23,628 nt of DNA from a virus, in IMG/VR virus record IMGVR_UViG_3300031525_000038, positions 1-23,628 of that record, one strand, 5' to 3'. The position numbers and the translations under genes were made by a program. The notes beneath the pieces were generated by a model that saw only the letters and a program-made list of their open reading frames with translations, had not been told where the DNA came from and ran no database searches. Positions 13,500 through 20,209 of this stretch are shown here, one piece after another; within the stretch, counting starts at the first letter, position 1, and each line of letters begins with the position of its first letter.

Positions 13500-13515
13500 T
13501 GTTCCACGTGAAACA
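13500..13515. promoter_or_regulatory. parS: parS-type ParB binding site
   Basis: TGTTCCACGTGAAACA matches the chromosomal parS consensus TGTTNCACGTGNAACA at all fixed positions. It begins four bases after the ssb-like stop and touches the following terminator. It is the only such site in the window. No parA or parB gene is visible here, so host ParB is the expected partner (inference). Confidence 0.8.
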
Positions 13516-13545
13516 CAGGGCGCCTCTGGGCGCCCTGTTCCGTTT
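13516..13545 (+). terminator. Terminator or attenuator after the ssb-like gene
   Basis: CAGGGCGCC / GGCGCCCTG forms a perfect 9-bp stem with a TCTG loop, followed by TTCCGTTT. The T tail is interrupted, so leakage into the downstream RusA-like and lysis genes is likely. Confidence 0.6.
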
Positions 13546-13554
13546 GAGGGCCGC

Positions 13555-13938
13555 ATGGTACTGCTGACCCTCCCCTGGCCGCCGTCACTCAACCGGCTGT
13601 ATCGCGCGGTCGGCGGCCGCATTCTGCTGTCAGCCGCGGCGCGCAAGTACAAAAAACAGCTGGCCAGTGCGTTGCCAAGTGGGCTGGTGTCGCCGCTGAC
13701 TGGCCGCCTGGCCGTGCAGATGGTGCTACACGCGCCAGCGGCGCTGGGCCCTTTATTCGATGTCGCGAACCGGGAAAAGTTGTGTTTCGACACCCTCACG
13801 GAGCAACGCGTGTGGCTGGACGACTCACAAATCGACTGGCTGCTAATCGAGCGCGGCGCGCCGTCCGGTAAAGGCCATGTGACGCTGACCATTCGCGAGG
13901 TGGACGCGAGCCCGTCTAACGGTATACTTGCGACATGA
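13555..13938 (+). CDS. RusA-like Holliday junction resolvase
   Basis: The 127-aa protein has the RusA layout: LPWPPSLNRLYR near the N-terminus, FDVANREKLCFDTL (D69, N72, K75, D79) and VWLDDSQI (D89, D90). E. coli RusA, a dimeric nuclease that cuts Holliday junctions, needs two aspartates in its DLDN motif. Here the motif reads D-V-A-N, so the second is alanine, and activity may be reduced or changed. Length is close to E. coli RusA (about 120 aa). The ATG at 13555 has GAGG 5-6 nt upstream; an in-frame start at 13489 would run through the parS site and terminator hairpin. It follows the nuclease and ssDNA-binding genes, and could resolve recombination intermediates before packaging. Confidence 0.82.
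   Translation: MVLLTLPWPPSLNRLYRAVGGRILLSAAARKYKKQLASALPSGLVSPLTGRLAVQMVLHAPAALGPLFDVANREKLCFDTLTEQRVWLDDSQIDWLLIERGAPSGKGHVTLTIREVDASPSNGILAT
13901..13927 (+). promoter_or_regulatory. Possible promoter of lysis genes
   Basis: TGGACG (13901-13906) and TATACT (13922-13927, five of six) are 15 nt apart, 31 nt before the endolysin ATG. The spacing is short, so the call is tentative. Confidence 0.3.
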
Positions 13939-13957
13939 TGACCGACACGGGTTCCTG

Positions 13958-14428
13958 ATGCCGCGCATATCAGCCAGCGAAGCGGGCGGCCAAAACGTCT
14001 GCGCCTTCCTCGACATGCTCGCCGTGTCGGAAATTGGCGCGGCGCTGCTGGCCAAAAGCGACGATGGTTACAACGTGCTGGTAGGCGGGCAGCTCTTTGT
14101 GAGCTACGCCGATCATCCGAATATCTACAACCAGCGGTTCAACTCGACGGCGGCCGGCCGCTACCAGCTGCTGCACCGCTGGTGGCCCGCTTACCGATCG
14201 CTGCTGCAGCTACCCGACTTCAGCCCATTGAGCCAGGACAAGGTAGCGCTCCAGCAGATCCACGAGCAGGGCGCGATTCCCGACATTCAGGCCGGGCGCT
14301 TCGACCAGGCCGTGATGAAGGTCGCAAACATATGGGCATCTTTGCCTGGCAACTCGTACCAACAACATCAAAACGCGCCGAGCGACCTGCGCGCCGCCTA
14401 CCTTGCCGCCGGAGGCACACTCGCATGA
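13958..14428 (+). CDS. Endolysin, lambda R-type lytic transglycosylase
   Basis: The 156-aa protein closely follows lambda R (158 aa). Shared stretches include AFLDMLAVSE with catalytic E25, GYNVLVGGQLF, YADHP, AAGRYQLLHRWWPAYR, DFSPLSQDKVALQQI and IWASLPG. It cleaves peptidoglycan glycan chains, making anhydro-sugars. No signal peptide or membrane anchor is present, so a holin must release it. The ATG at 13958 (MPRISASEAGG) is used; a TTG at 13928 in the same frame would overlap the RusA-like gene. No strong ribosome site is seen. Its stop overlaps the next ATG as ATGA. Confidence 0.93.
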   Translation: MPRISASEAGGQNVCAFLDMLAVSEIGAALLAKSDDGYNVLVGGQLFVSYADHPNIYNQRFNSTAAGRYQLLHRWWPAYRSLLQLPDFSPLSQDKVALQQIHEQGAIPDIQAGRFDQAVMKVANIWASLPGNSYQQHQNAPSDLRAAYLAAGGTLA

Positions 14429-14640
14429 TGCCAAACGATCCCATCATGGTCTGGGCGACCGGCGCCGTCGCCGCTGCGGGCGGCTGGTTCATCCGCCGCC
14501 TCGACCAGCGCGTCAGCAAGCTGGAATCGGACATGGCCGAGCACACTGCCAACAAGGAAATGCTCGATCGCATGTACACCGAGCTGCAGGAACTGACCAA
14601 ACTTACCAGCCGCATCGCCGGCCATCTCAACATCAGCTAA
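14425..14640 (+). CDS. Small membrane protein of lysis cassette, coiled coil
   Basis: The 71-aa protein has a short N-terminus, one membrane segment (VWATGAVAAAGGWFI, residues 9-23) and then a charged helix with heptad-like spacing (LDQRVSKLESDMAEHTANKEML) likely to form a coiled coil. GGAGG lies 9 nt before the ATG at 14425, which overlaps the endolysin stop. The place next to the endolysin suggests a holin, antiholin or holin-helper role, but the family is not recognised and other structural roles remain possible. Confidence 0.65.
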   Translation: MMPNDPIMVWATGAVAAAGGWFIRRLDQRVSKLESDMAEHTANKEMLDRMYTELQELTKLTSRIAGHLNIS

Positions 14641-14651
14641 TAGGGATTCAC

Positions 14652-14987
14652 ATGGAACTGGACCCCGGGCTTATGCGCGAATGGATCGAAGCGGCGCGGG
14701 CGTTGCAAAACACGATGGAGCGCTTTCCACAGCGACACGCGACGGATGGCCAGCCCAGCGCCACCATGCACACCGGCAACGTATCGGTTCGAGTAGATGA
14801 CGGCAAGACGCATCGTCTGATGCTGCTTTCCGTGTTCTCCGCCATCTTTTGCGCCGTGCTGTCACTGATCACGATACTAGCCGTCCTGGGCGGCGGTATG
14901 CTTTACTTGAACATGAAAGACCACTTGGACGCCATTTACATGATGGCCCCGCAGCTCAACCAACCCACTGGAGCTAAACGCCCATGA
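14652..14987 (+). CDS. Single-pass membrane protein of lysis cassette
   Basis: The 111-aa protein has a soluble first half (residues 1-55) and one long hydrophobic stretch near residues 57-87 (LMLLSVFSAIFCAVLSLITI onward, then GGGMLYLNM). The ATG at 14652 has TAGGG about 6 nt upstream. It overlaps the next gene by ATGA. Between two other membrane-protein genes, it may be part of the holin/antiholin system. No family was recognised. Confidence 0.65.
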   Translation: MELDPGLMREWIEAARALQNTMERFPQRHATDGQPSATMHTGNVSVRVDDGKTHRLMLLSVFSAIFCAVLSLITILAVLGGGMLYLNMKDHLDAIYMMAPQLNQPTGAKRP

Positions 14988-15277
14988 GCATCATCGTCCT
15001 GACCCCCAAGCCGCCGCAGGCGCAGACCGCTGCCGCCAACACGTCCACCATCGCCCTGACCGAGACCAGCCTGGTCGCGCGTATCGGTGACGACTTCCTG
15101 CACCTGATGGGCCACGAAGGCTATCGTTTCGACACGTTCGAGCAGCTGCGCGACTACGCCCAGGCCCAGATCGACGCCGCCGCGACGCTGGCCACGCTAG
15201 CGGCTAAGACCGACGCACCGGCAGCTGCCCCCGAAGTGGCGCTCGCGCCCGCAGCCGATAGCGAGCCCGCGGCTTAA
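14984..15277 (+). CDS. Hypothetical protein in lysis cassette
   Basis: The 97-aa protein has no membrane segment. Its middle has LVARIGDDFLHLMGHEGYRFDTFEQLRDYAQ, a plausible small folded domain, and its last 35 residues are Ala-rich and acidic. It starts at an ATG overlapping the previous stop (ATGA) and ends immediately before the ATG of the holin-like gene. The function is unknown. Confidence 0.65.
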   Translation: MSIIVLTPKPPQAQTAAANTSTIALTETSLVARIGDDFLHLMGHEGYRFDTFEQLRDYAQAQIDAAATLATLAAKTDAPAAAPEVALAPAADSEPAA

Positions 15278-15541
15278 ATGTTGGGCAAGATCCGCCAGCT
15301 GCTGCTCCACCTATTCAGCGAGCGCGACAATGCGACGCCTGATGTGGTGCGCGTGGTTGGCGGACTCTTGGCGTTCCTCGGTGGCATCGAGTACTTGGTG
15401 CTTAGCGCCTGGAACGTGATCGTCAACAAGGTGCCCTTTGACCATAACCATTATGGTGAAGGGCTATCCTTGGTCATCGCCGCGCTCGGCGCCGCCGTCG
15501 CGGTGAAGGCCATCACCGAACAGAAGAACCCGCCGCCATGA
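15278..15541 (+). CDS. Putative holin with two membrane segments
   Basis: The 87-aa protein has two hydrophobic helices, about residues 23-47 (VVRVVGGLLAFLGGIEYLVL) and 64-81 (LSLVIAALGAAVAVKAI), with the loop VNKVPFDHNHYGEG between them. The N-terminal SERDNATPD lies before the first helix, as in holin-like proteins of related proteobacterial phages (recalled, not searched). Size and position just before Rz/Rz1 fit a class II holin that would release the lambda R-type endolysin. The ATG directly follows the previous TAA and no clear ribosome site is present, so translation is probably coupled. The other two membrane proteins in the cassette are rival holin candidates. Confidence 0.65.
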   Translation: MLGKIRQLLLHLFSERDNATPDVVRVVGGLLAFLGGIEYLVLSAWNVIVNKVPFDHNHYGEGLSLVIAALGAAVAVKAITEQKNPPP

Positions 15542-15636
15542 AGGCCAATTTGCTGACCTGGTGCATCTGGCTCGTGCTGTACCCACCTGGAGCCCGCCCA
15601 TGCTCGCGTCCATATACGTCAAACTCGCCGCGGTAG
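15538..15636 (+). CDS. Possible 32-aa overlapping micro-ORF
   Basis: An ATG overlaps the holin stop (ATGA) and opens a 32-codon frame with a short hydrophobic stretch (LLTWCIWLVLY), ending inside the start of Rz. It may be a leader peptide that carries ribosomes toward Rz or a tiny membrane peptide, or it may be chance. No ribosome site supports it. Confidence 0.25.
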   Translation: MKANLLTWCIWLVLYPPGARPCSRPYTSNSPR

Positions 15637-16130
15637 CCGTCCTCCTGTTCGCCCTGGCGGGCTTCGGCCTGTGGTGCCATCACAAGGGCGCCACGAGTGT
15701 GCAAGCGCAGTGGGACGCCGCCAAGGCGGTGCAGACCGCCGCCGCCGACCGTCAGGCGCTCGCTAGCACTACGCAGACCCTAAGCTGGACGCAGCAGTTC
15801 GCCCAGACCGCTACCCACTACGAGGCCTTGAACCATGAAACGACGCCCGCCGTTGCTGATGCTGTCACTACTGCTGTTGCCGCTGGCACTGTGCGCCTGC
15901 GGGATGAAGCGCCCACCGTCGCCTGCCCTGGCACAGTGTCCGTCGCTGCCAGCCGTTCCCGCGCCGCTGATGCTGCCGCCACCCAAGCCCTTGCAGACCG
16001 CCTCACAAATTCAATCGCTGCTGTTCGAGCCGGGGACATCGCTGACGCCCGCGAGCGCCAGCTCGGTCAGCAAATAATCGCCTTGCAGGCGCTGCTCGCG
16101 ATCGAACGACAACAAAGCCCGGCACAGTAG
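15600..16130 (+). CDS. Rz: Inner-membrane spanin subunit (Rz)
   Basis: The 176-aa protein starts with a membrane anchor (LAAVAVLLFALAGFGLW, residues 9-25) and continues as an Ala- and Gln-rich helical periplasmic domain. This is the layout of Rz, which pairs with the outer-membrane lipoprotein Rz1 to fuse the two membranes in the last step of lysis. The ATG at 15600 has GGAG 7 nt upstream. A second gene, Rz1, is nested within it in the +1 frame, which is strong support. The TAG stop lies in the loop of the following terminator hairpin. Confidence 0.88.
   Translation: MLASIYVKLAAVAVLLFALAGFGLWCHHKGATSVQAQWDAAKAVQTAAADRQALASTTQTLSWTQQFAQTATHYEALNHETTPAVADAVTTAVAAGTVRLRDEAPTVACPGTVSVAASRSRAADAAATQALADRLTNSIAAVRAGDIADARERQLGQQIIALQALLAIERQQSPAQ
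15835..16077 (+). CDS. Rz1: Outer-membrane spanin lipoprotein (Rz1)
   Basis: The 80-aa protein lies entirely inside Rz in the +1 frame. It has a basic start (MKRRPP), a Leu-rich signal (LLMLSLLLLPLALCAC) and a lipobox-like LCAC, with C22 the probable lipidated residue, then a Pro-rich chain (KRPPSPALAQCPSLPAVPAP). This is the typical Rz1 pattern. GAGG is found about 8 nt before the ATG at 15835. It should complex with Rz across the periplasm. Confidence 0.9.
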   Translation: MKRRPPLLMLSLLLLPLALCACGMKRPPSPALAQCPSLPAVPAPLMLPPPKPLQTASQIQSLLFEPGTSLTPASASSVSK

Positions 16131-16136
16131 TGCCGG
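16110..16136. terminator. Terminator between lysis and tail operons
   Basis: CCGGCAC / GTGCCGG forms a 7-bp stem around AGTA, which contains part of the Rz stop. On the minus strand the stem is followed by GCTTTGTTGT, a better T-rich tail than on the plus strand, so it mainly fits the end of the tail operon, whose last stop is 13 nt upstream. Confidence 0.6.
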
Positions 16137-16148
16137 CACCATCGATCT

Positions 16149-17495
16149 TTACCATTCGAAGATAACGATACCGCTGGTACCGGCAGCACCGGTGGCGCCA
16201 TTTCCTGCCGTGGTGCCATAAGCGCCGCCGCCGCCGCCGCCGCCCGCACCGAAACCGCCGCCCGCACCACCAGGGACGCCCCCATTGGTGCCCGCGCGAC
16301 CACCAGGGCCGCCACCGCCGAAAGGTGTAGCAGCACCATCACCGCCTGAACCCATGAGGTTACCGTCGAAGCCATTCTGGCCAGACGGAGAACCCGAGCC
16401 GCCCAAGCCGCCCGGGCCGCCGCCCGCAATCGTGTTGCTGATTACAAACCCCCCGGTAGCCCCGGCGCCGCCTCCGGTAAGTGTCTGCAAGGCGCCGATG
16501 ACAGTATTACCGCCGGCGGCACCGGCGGCACCGGCGGCACCGATAGTGACGGCAATCACCTGCCCCGGTGTGACGGTGAAAGGTACGCGGATGATGGACT
16601 GCCCAGCGCCGCCGCCGCCGCCGCCGCCGCCGCCCACACCAAGACTTTGGCCGCCTGAATTACCACTACCACCACCACCACCACCACCACCTGCGCAACC
16701 TGACACCCAAATCGTCGTCACGCCGACCGGGACGGTGAAGTTGCCCGAAGCTGTGACACGCTGCACGCCTTTTTGCTGCACCTGCAGGGGCTGCGTCGCC
16801 GATGCGCCTGGGGCAATATTTTCCGCAAGTTGGGTGGTATTCGTCCCATCACCGCGCACGCGCGTAGGCGAACTATTTTGTGGAATTATCACGCCCGAGC
16901 CTGCAGCGGTTTTCACGGTCACCGTGAAGGCACCTGTGCTCGTGTTGGTAACGGTCCACTCCTGCAGCCATGGCGGCACGACGATGACCAGGTTGCTGGT
17001 CAGTACGCCCGCGATCGACAGGCTGCGCTTAACGGCCTGCGCGGGCGTCAGTGTAACCGTGCCGCCTGTCTGGCCCGTAAGCGCTAGCGTGCCGTAGTTG
17101 TAACCGGGCACCCAGTTCGTGCCGACGGTGTCGGGATTGGCTGTGTTGTTGTCGACAACGGAGATCCAGTCGCCCTGGCCATCCGCAGTCGAGATCATGG
17201 CGCCTTTAGCGTAGCCGTTGACGTTTGGATCGGCCGACCATGTCGCGTCAAACGGGAGTGGACCGCCGCCCATAGCCCACCAGGTGAAACGGGCGATCTG
17301 GTTCATTGCGCCGTTGAAGTCTTCCAGCTGCGGCGGCACGCCGCCCGACTCCGGCGGCTGACCGGTCAACGGGGGCGAGCCTAGCGACAACGAGAAACGC
17401 GTGGGGTCGGCCGTGGTCGCAGGCAGCTCCACTTTCGCGCTGTCGTTGGTGGCGAACGGAATGGTCCATTTGAGCGGGGTTGCGGAAATTTGCAT
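16149..17495 (-). CDS. Tail fibre/adhesin with polyglycine tip
   Basis: The 448-aa protein is last in the tail operon. Residues 1-200 form an N-terminal attachment domain (LEDFNGAMNQIARFTWWAMGG is typical of the start of fibre proteins), and a beta-rich segment (VTASGNFTVPVGVTTIWVSG) starts near 245. From about 269 to the end are Gly-rich blocks (GGGGGGGG runs, GAAGAAGAAGG, GGAGGGFGAGGG) that end in SGIVIFEW. Polyglycine helices of this type form receptor-binding tips in phage adhesins such as S16 gp38, and the C-terminal end resembles known Gly-rich fibre domains. Role inferred: host recognition. The ATG at 17495 has AAGG 8 nt upstream. Triplet microsatellites encode several of the Gly tracts. 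Confidence 0.8.
   Translation of the reverse strand: MQISATPLKWTIPFATNDSAKVELPATTADPTRFSLSLGSPPLTGQPPESGGVPPQLEDFNGAMNQIARFTWWAMGGGPLPFDATWSADPNVNGYAKGAMISTADGQGDWISVVDNNTANPDTVGTNWVPGYNYGTLALTGQTGGTVTLTPAQAVKRSLSIAGVLTSNLVIVVPPWLQEWTVTNTSTGAFTVTVKTAAGSGVIIPQNSSPTRVRGDGTNTTQLAENIAPGASATQPLQVQQKGVQRVTASGNFTVPVGVTTIWVSGCAGGGGGGGGSGNSGGQSLGVGGGGGGGGGAGQSIIRVPFTVTPGQVIAVTIGAAGAAGAAGGNTVIGALQTLTGGGAGATGGFVISNTIAGGGPGGLGGSGSPSGQNGFDGNLMGSGGDGAATPFGGGGPGGRAGTNGGVPGGAGGGFGAGGGGGGGAYGTTAGNGATGAAGTSGIVIFEW
16224..16244. repeat. (GCC)7 microsatellite in fibre gene
   Basis: Seven GCC units near the fibre C-terminus read as consecutive Gly codons (GGC) on the minus strand. Confidence 0.8.
16608..16634. 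repeat. (GCC)9 microsatellite in fibre gene
   Basis: Nine GCC units encode a Gly tract (GGC codons) in the first Gly block. In-frame expansion or loss would change tract length without breaking the protein. Confidence 0.8.
16668..16691. repeat. (ACC)8 microsatellite in fibre gene
   Basis: Eight ACC units encode Gly as GGT on the minus strand. They lie 33 nt from the (GCC)9 tract but use a different codon, so the two tracts cannot have come from one expanded unit. Confidence 0.8.
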
Positions 17496-17504
17496 GGCGT
17501 GGCC

Positions 17505-18194
17505 TTATGGCTGATAGAACGGGCTTTGACTCCACCCTGTGACAGCGGCAGGATCGGCGCCGGTATTAGCGCCCGCGAACCCAAAGGGATTATAGGTCAA
17601 CGTCTCGTAGATGTATTCGGCCGTCGTGCCAGCGGGCTGCGGGAACAGCCCCGACTCGATAATGGACTGTTCGACCGGGGAGGGAAAGAACTCGAAGTGA
17701 TAGCCGATGTGCATCGGGTGCGCCGGGTCGTAGCCCACATAACAACGCCCGCGACTGCCGAACATTGAGCGCATGAGCGCATTGATTGACGGACAGTCGG
17801 AGCTAGCGATATTGGCCGCAGCCTTTACCAGCAGCAGCTGACGGTACGCCTCATCTTGCAGGGGAAAGGCAGTTGTACCGGCGGCCGCGCCGTTGTACCA
17901 GGGCGCTTGCGACCAGGGCTGCCATTGCGTGCCCGGATGCGCATTGATATTCCAGCCGAAGTTATCGCCGGGTAGCTGCTCGATCTGCAGGTAACGCGAC
18001 TGGCCGAGGATGCGCCCCCAGATGTCCAGACCGAAGCCTTGCGCCGTGGAGATGTCCCACACGTTGGCCAGGAACCCGGCGCTAAATTGCGACACGTCGA
18101 CCCATTGATCGAAGTCGGCCAGCAGCGCCAACAAGGTGTTGGAGTTGCTGAACTGCTTCATCACGGTCTTGCCGAGATAGGCGCTCACAGTCAA
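17505..18194 (-). CDS. Baseplate protein, DUF2612 (gpI-like)
   Basis: The 229-aa protein matches DUF2612, a baseplate family usually encoded after J. Signs are DFDQWVDVSQFSAGFLANVWDISTAQGFGLDIWGRILG near residues 28-65, DEAYRQLLLVKAAANIASSDCPSINALM and a C-terminal YETLTYNPFGF. It probably links the J wedge to the fibre. The start is unclear: a TTG at 18194 overlaps the J stop (TTGA) and a GTG lies at 18188; neither has a strong ribosome site. A 9-nt gap precedes the fibre ATG. Confidence 0.8.
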   Translation of the reverse strand: MTVSAYLGKTVMKQFSNSNTLLALLADFDQWVDVSQFSAGFLANVWDISTAQGFGLDIWGRILGQSRYLQIEQLPGDNFGWNINAHPGTQWQPWSQAPWYNGAAAGTTAFPLQDEAYRQLLLVKAAANIASSDCPSINALMRSMFGSRGRCYVGYDPAHPMHIGYHFEFFPSPVEQSIIESGLFPQPAGTTAEYIYETLTYNPFGFAGANTGADPAAVTGWSQSPFYQP

Positions 18195-19459
18195 ATGCTC
18201 ACTGCGTTTACGGTGATGTTAAGCGCCAGGCAGACCGGCTGCTGGTCGATGCCTGGTGTCAGTGACGCGCCCGAGCTCGGGGCGGCTGTCGTGCTTACGA
18301 ACAGGGCCACGGGCGTGATGTTGCCCAGGGCGAGCAATGGCGCGGCATACTCGGCGGCAACGATCTGCCCGCCGATGCGCGCACGACTGACGGCGATCGT
18401 GCCATCTTCCGAGAGGAAGCCATCGGCGAACGTCGCGGCCACGGCCTGCTGCACCTGCTGCACGTAAGTGGCTGGCAGCGTCGACAGATTGGCCACGTTG
18501 ACCGTGAAATAGACCTGCAGCACCTGCGGGCGCACGAAGTTGATCAGATAGGTGGGGTACGGCGCGACATAGTTTACCGTGTCCTGCACGTTGACCGTGA
18601 TCAGTGTGCCAAGCCCCGCCGAGGTGGGCAGGCCGCAGCCGCAGTCAAGTTTGGAGTTGATGGCCGCCGCGACATCTGCATCCGCGCCACCGCTGACGAT
18701 GATGGCAATCGAGTGAGCAGGGATAGGATAGTGGGTCGTGCCGGCGTTGATCGCCGTGTCACCGCCGTTGTTGTACACGTAGGCGTCCGTGACGCCCGTC
18801 ACGTTGCCGATGGCCGCGCGCACGTTAGCCGGCTGGCCGACGCCGCCAATTTCGACCGATTCTGACCGGCGCTGCTCGAAGGACTGGCGCGATTCGGTGT
18901 CCGTGCCGGGTGTGCTGGCCACGCTGTTGCTGATGCTCTCCCACCCTGGCACCTGCTGGTAAATCGTCAGGTCATTGACACCCGCTGCCGGTGCGCTGCC
19001 GGTGACCGTCGCCTGGAGTGTCACTGCAGCCGTGCTGAGCGGCCCGAACGTGACGTCCGTGGTCGTCGCCCAGATTGTGTCGTCACTTGACTGGGCTAGC
19101 GAGCCGGCGGGTAGCAGTTGCGACGGCGTGCCCACGACGGTCGCTGCGACGGTCGCTGCGGTCGCCGCCTGGCGAGTTAGAAAGTAGATGCGCCCCAGCG
19201 CGTCCTGATAGGTGCCCTGCGAGGTCATCGGGTCGACGTTGGCGACCATCTGGGCGAGCGCGGCAAAGAACGCCGACACCATGTAGGACTGCGACTGCTG
19301 CAGCTGCCCCTGAGGCGTCGTCAGCTCTGTGTTGAGCGTCTTTCCCGTGAGGGCGAAGGCTTGCACCCAATCCTGTTGTACGCCCGCCAGCACGGCCTGC
19401 GGTGCGGGAACGGATACGCCCGTAGGGGTAAAGGTCGGCAGAGGTACGTTGGTGGTCAT
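18191..19459 (-). CDS. Baseplate wedge protein J-like
   Basis: The 422-aa protein has the baseplate J pattern: an N-terminal helical part with TPQGQLQQSQSYMVSAF, then ATAATVAATVVGTPSQLLPAG and a beta region (ISNSVASTPGTDTESRQSFEQRR) near residues 180-210, which is the usual family core, and the later NVTGVTDAYVYNNGGDT. J proteins build the wedge ring that changes shape when the tail contracts. The ATG at 19459 is followed in frame to a TGA that overlaps the DUF2612 start. The spike gene lies 30 nt upstream. Confidence 0.88.
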   Translation of the reverse strand: MTTNVPLPTFTPTGVSVPAPQAVLAGVQQDWVQAFALTGKTLNTELTTPQGQLQQSQSYMVSAFFAALAQMVANVDPMTSQGTYQDALGRIYFLTRQAATAATVAATVVGTPSQLLPAGSLAQSSDDTIWATTTDVTFGPLSTAAVTLQATVTGSAPAAGVNDLTIYQQVPGWESISNSVASTPGTDTESRQSFEQRRSESVEIGGVGQPANVRAAIGNVTGVTDAYVYNNGGDTAINAGTTHYPIPAHSIAIIVSGGADADVAAAINSKLDCGCGLPTSAGLGTLITVNVQDTVNYVAPYPTYLINFVRPQVLQVYFTVNVANLSTLPATYVQQVQQAVAATFADGFLSEDGTIAVSRARIGGQIVAAEYAAPLLALGNITPVALFVSTTAAPSSGASLTPGIDQQPVCLALNITVNAVSI

Positions 19460-19489
19460 AGGCCGATTCTATCCGATGTCGGGCGAGCG

Positions 19490-20206
19490 TTAGAGGGTCA
19501 TGTTACCGGTATTGCTCGGGCCCGTCTGGACGCCCGGGTGCACGTGGTTGTTGACGCTGCCGCGCGGCACGATGACATCGGGCGCCGTGATATTCAGGTT
19601 GGTCGTGATGCCGCTAGCAGTCATTTGCCAGGTGCCCGAGCCCGTCGTCTGGGTGATGCCGTTGGGCGCCGACATCGAAATGGTCGTGGCCGCTTCCAGC
19701 GTCAGTGTGTCGGTGGACTTGATGTCGATCCCGCCGGCCGGATTGAACTTCACCCACTGGGTCGGGTCGGCGTTCAGCACGCCACCAAAGTAAAGGCCGT
19801 CTGCCGTATTGAACGCCCGGTTAGTAGGCGCGGCGCCTTCCTTCTGGGTCGCGATCACGTTGGTGATGTCACGCTCGGCAAAGATAGCCAAGCCGATGTC
19901 GCCCACGACGGGCGCGAGAACGATCGCCGAATGGCCGCCCTGCAGCTGAAAGTAAGGTATTTTGTAAATGGGCGTCTGGGCGATGACGTATCCGTTGGTA
20001 TCCTGGTCCAGCACCAACGGCTGCACGTCGACAAATCCCACCTTACCCGCCGTGGGGTAGACCGCCAGCACCTTCACCAGATCGGCCGTGTGGATCTGCC
20101 GAATCAGGTTGGTGATGATGAACAGTTGCGCCTGATCGGGGTCGAATTGCGCCTCGAACGGACTGTTGTACTTGGCCGGCGGCGGGGTAAGTGTGGTTGT
20201 CGACAT
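19490..20206 (-). CDS. Baseplate central spike (Gp138-type)
   Basis: The 238-aa protein has an OB-like N-terminal domain (KVLAVYPTAGKVGFVDVQPLV, then GGHSAIVLAPVVGDIGLAIF), a beta-rich region and a C-terminal NNHVHPG (H221, H223). Spikes of contractile phages use an HxH motif at the tip to bind iron, and the Gp138-type spike pierces the outer membrane. The ATG at 20206 has GGAGG 7 nt upstream, located in the end of the 55-aa gene. It lies between the hub and J, as expected. Confidence 0.88.
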   Translation of the reverse strand: MSTTTLTPPPAKYNSPFEAQFDPDQAQLFIITNLIRQIHTADLVKVLAVYPTAGKVGFVDVQPLVLDQDTNGYVIAQTPIYKIPYFQLQGGHSAIVLAPVVGDIGLAIFAERDITNVIATQKEGAAPTNRAFNTADGLYFGGVLNADPTQWVKFNPAGGIDIKSTDTLTLEAATTISMSAPNGITQTTGSGTWQMTASGITTNLNITAPDVIVPRGSVNNHVHPGVQTGPSNTGNMTL

Positions 20207-20209
20207 GGC

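Noticed and set aside
12837-13892. Minus-strand frame (351 aa) opposite ssb-like and RusA-like genes
   Set aside because: It would span parS, the terminator and two recognised genes; composition is Arg/Ser-rich shadow.
16285-17097. Proline-rich plus-strand frame (270 aa)
   Set aside because: It is the antisense of polyglycine codons in the fibre gene.
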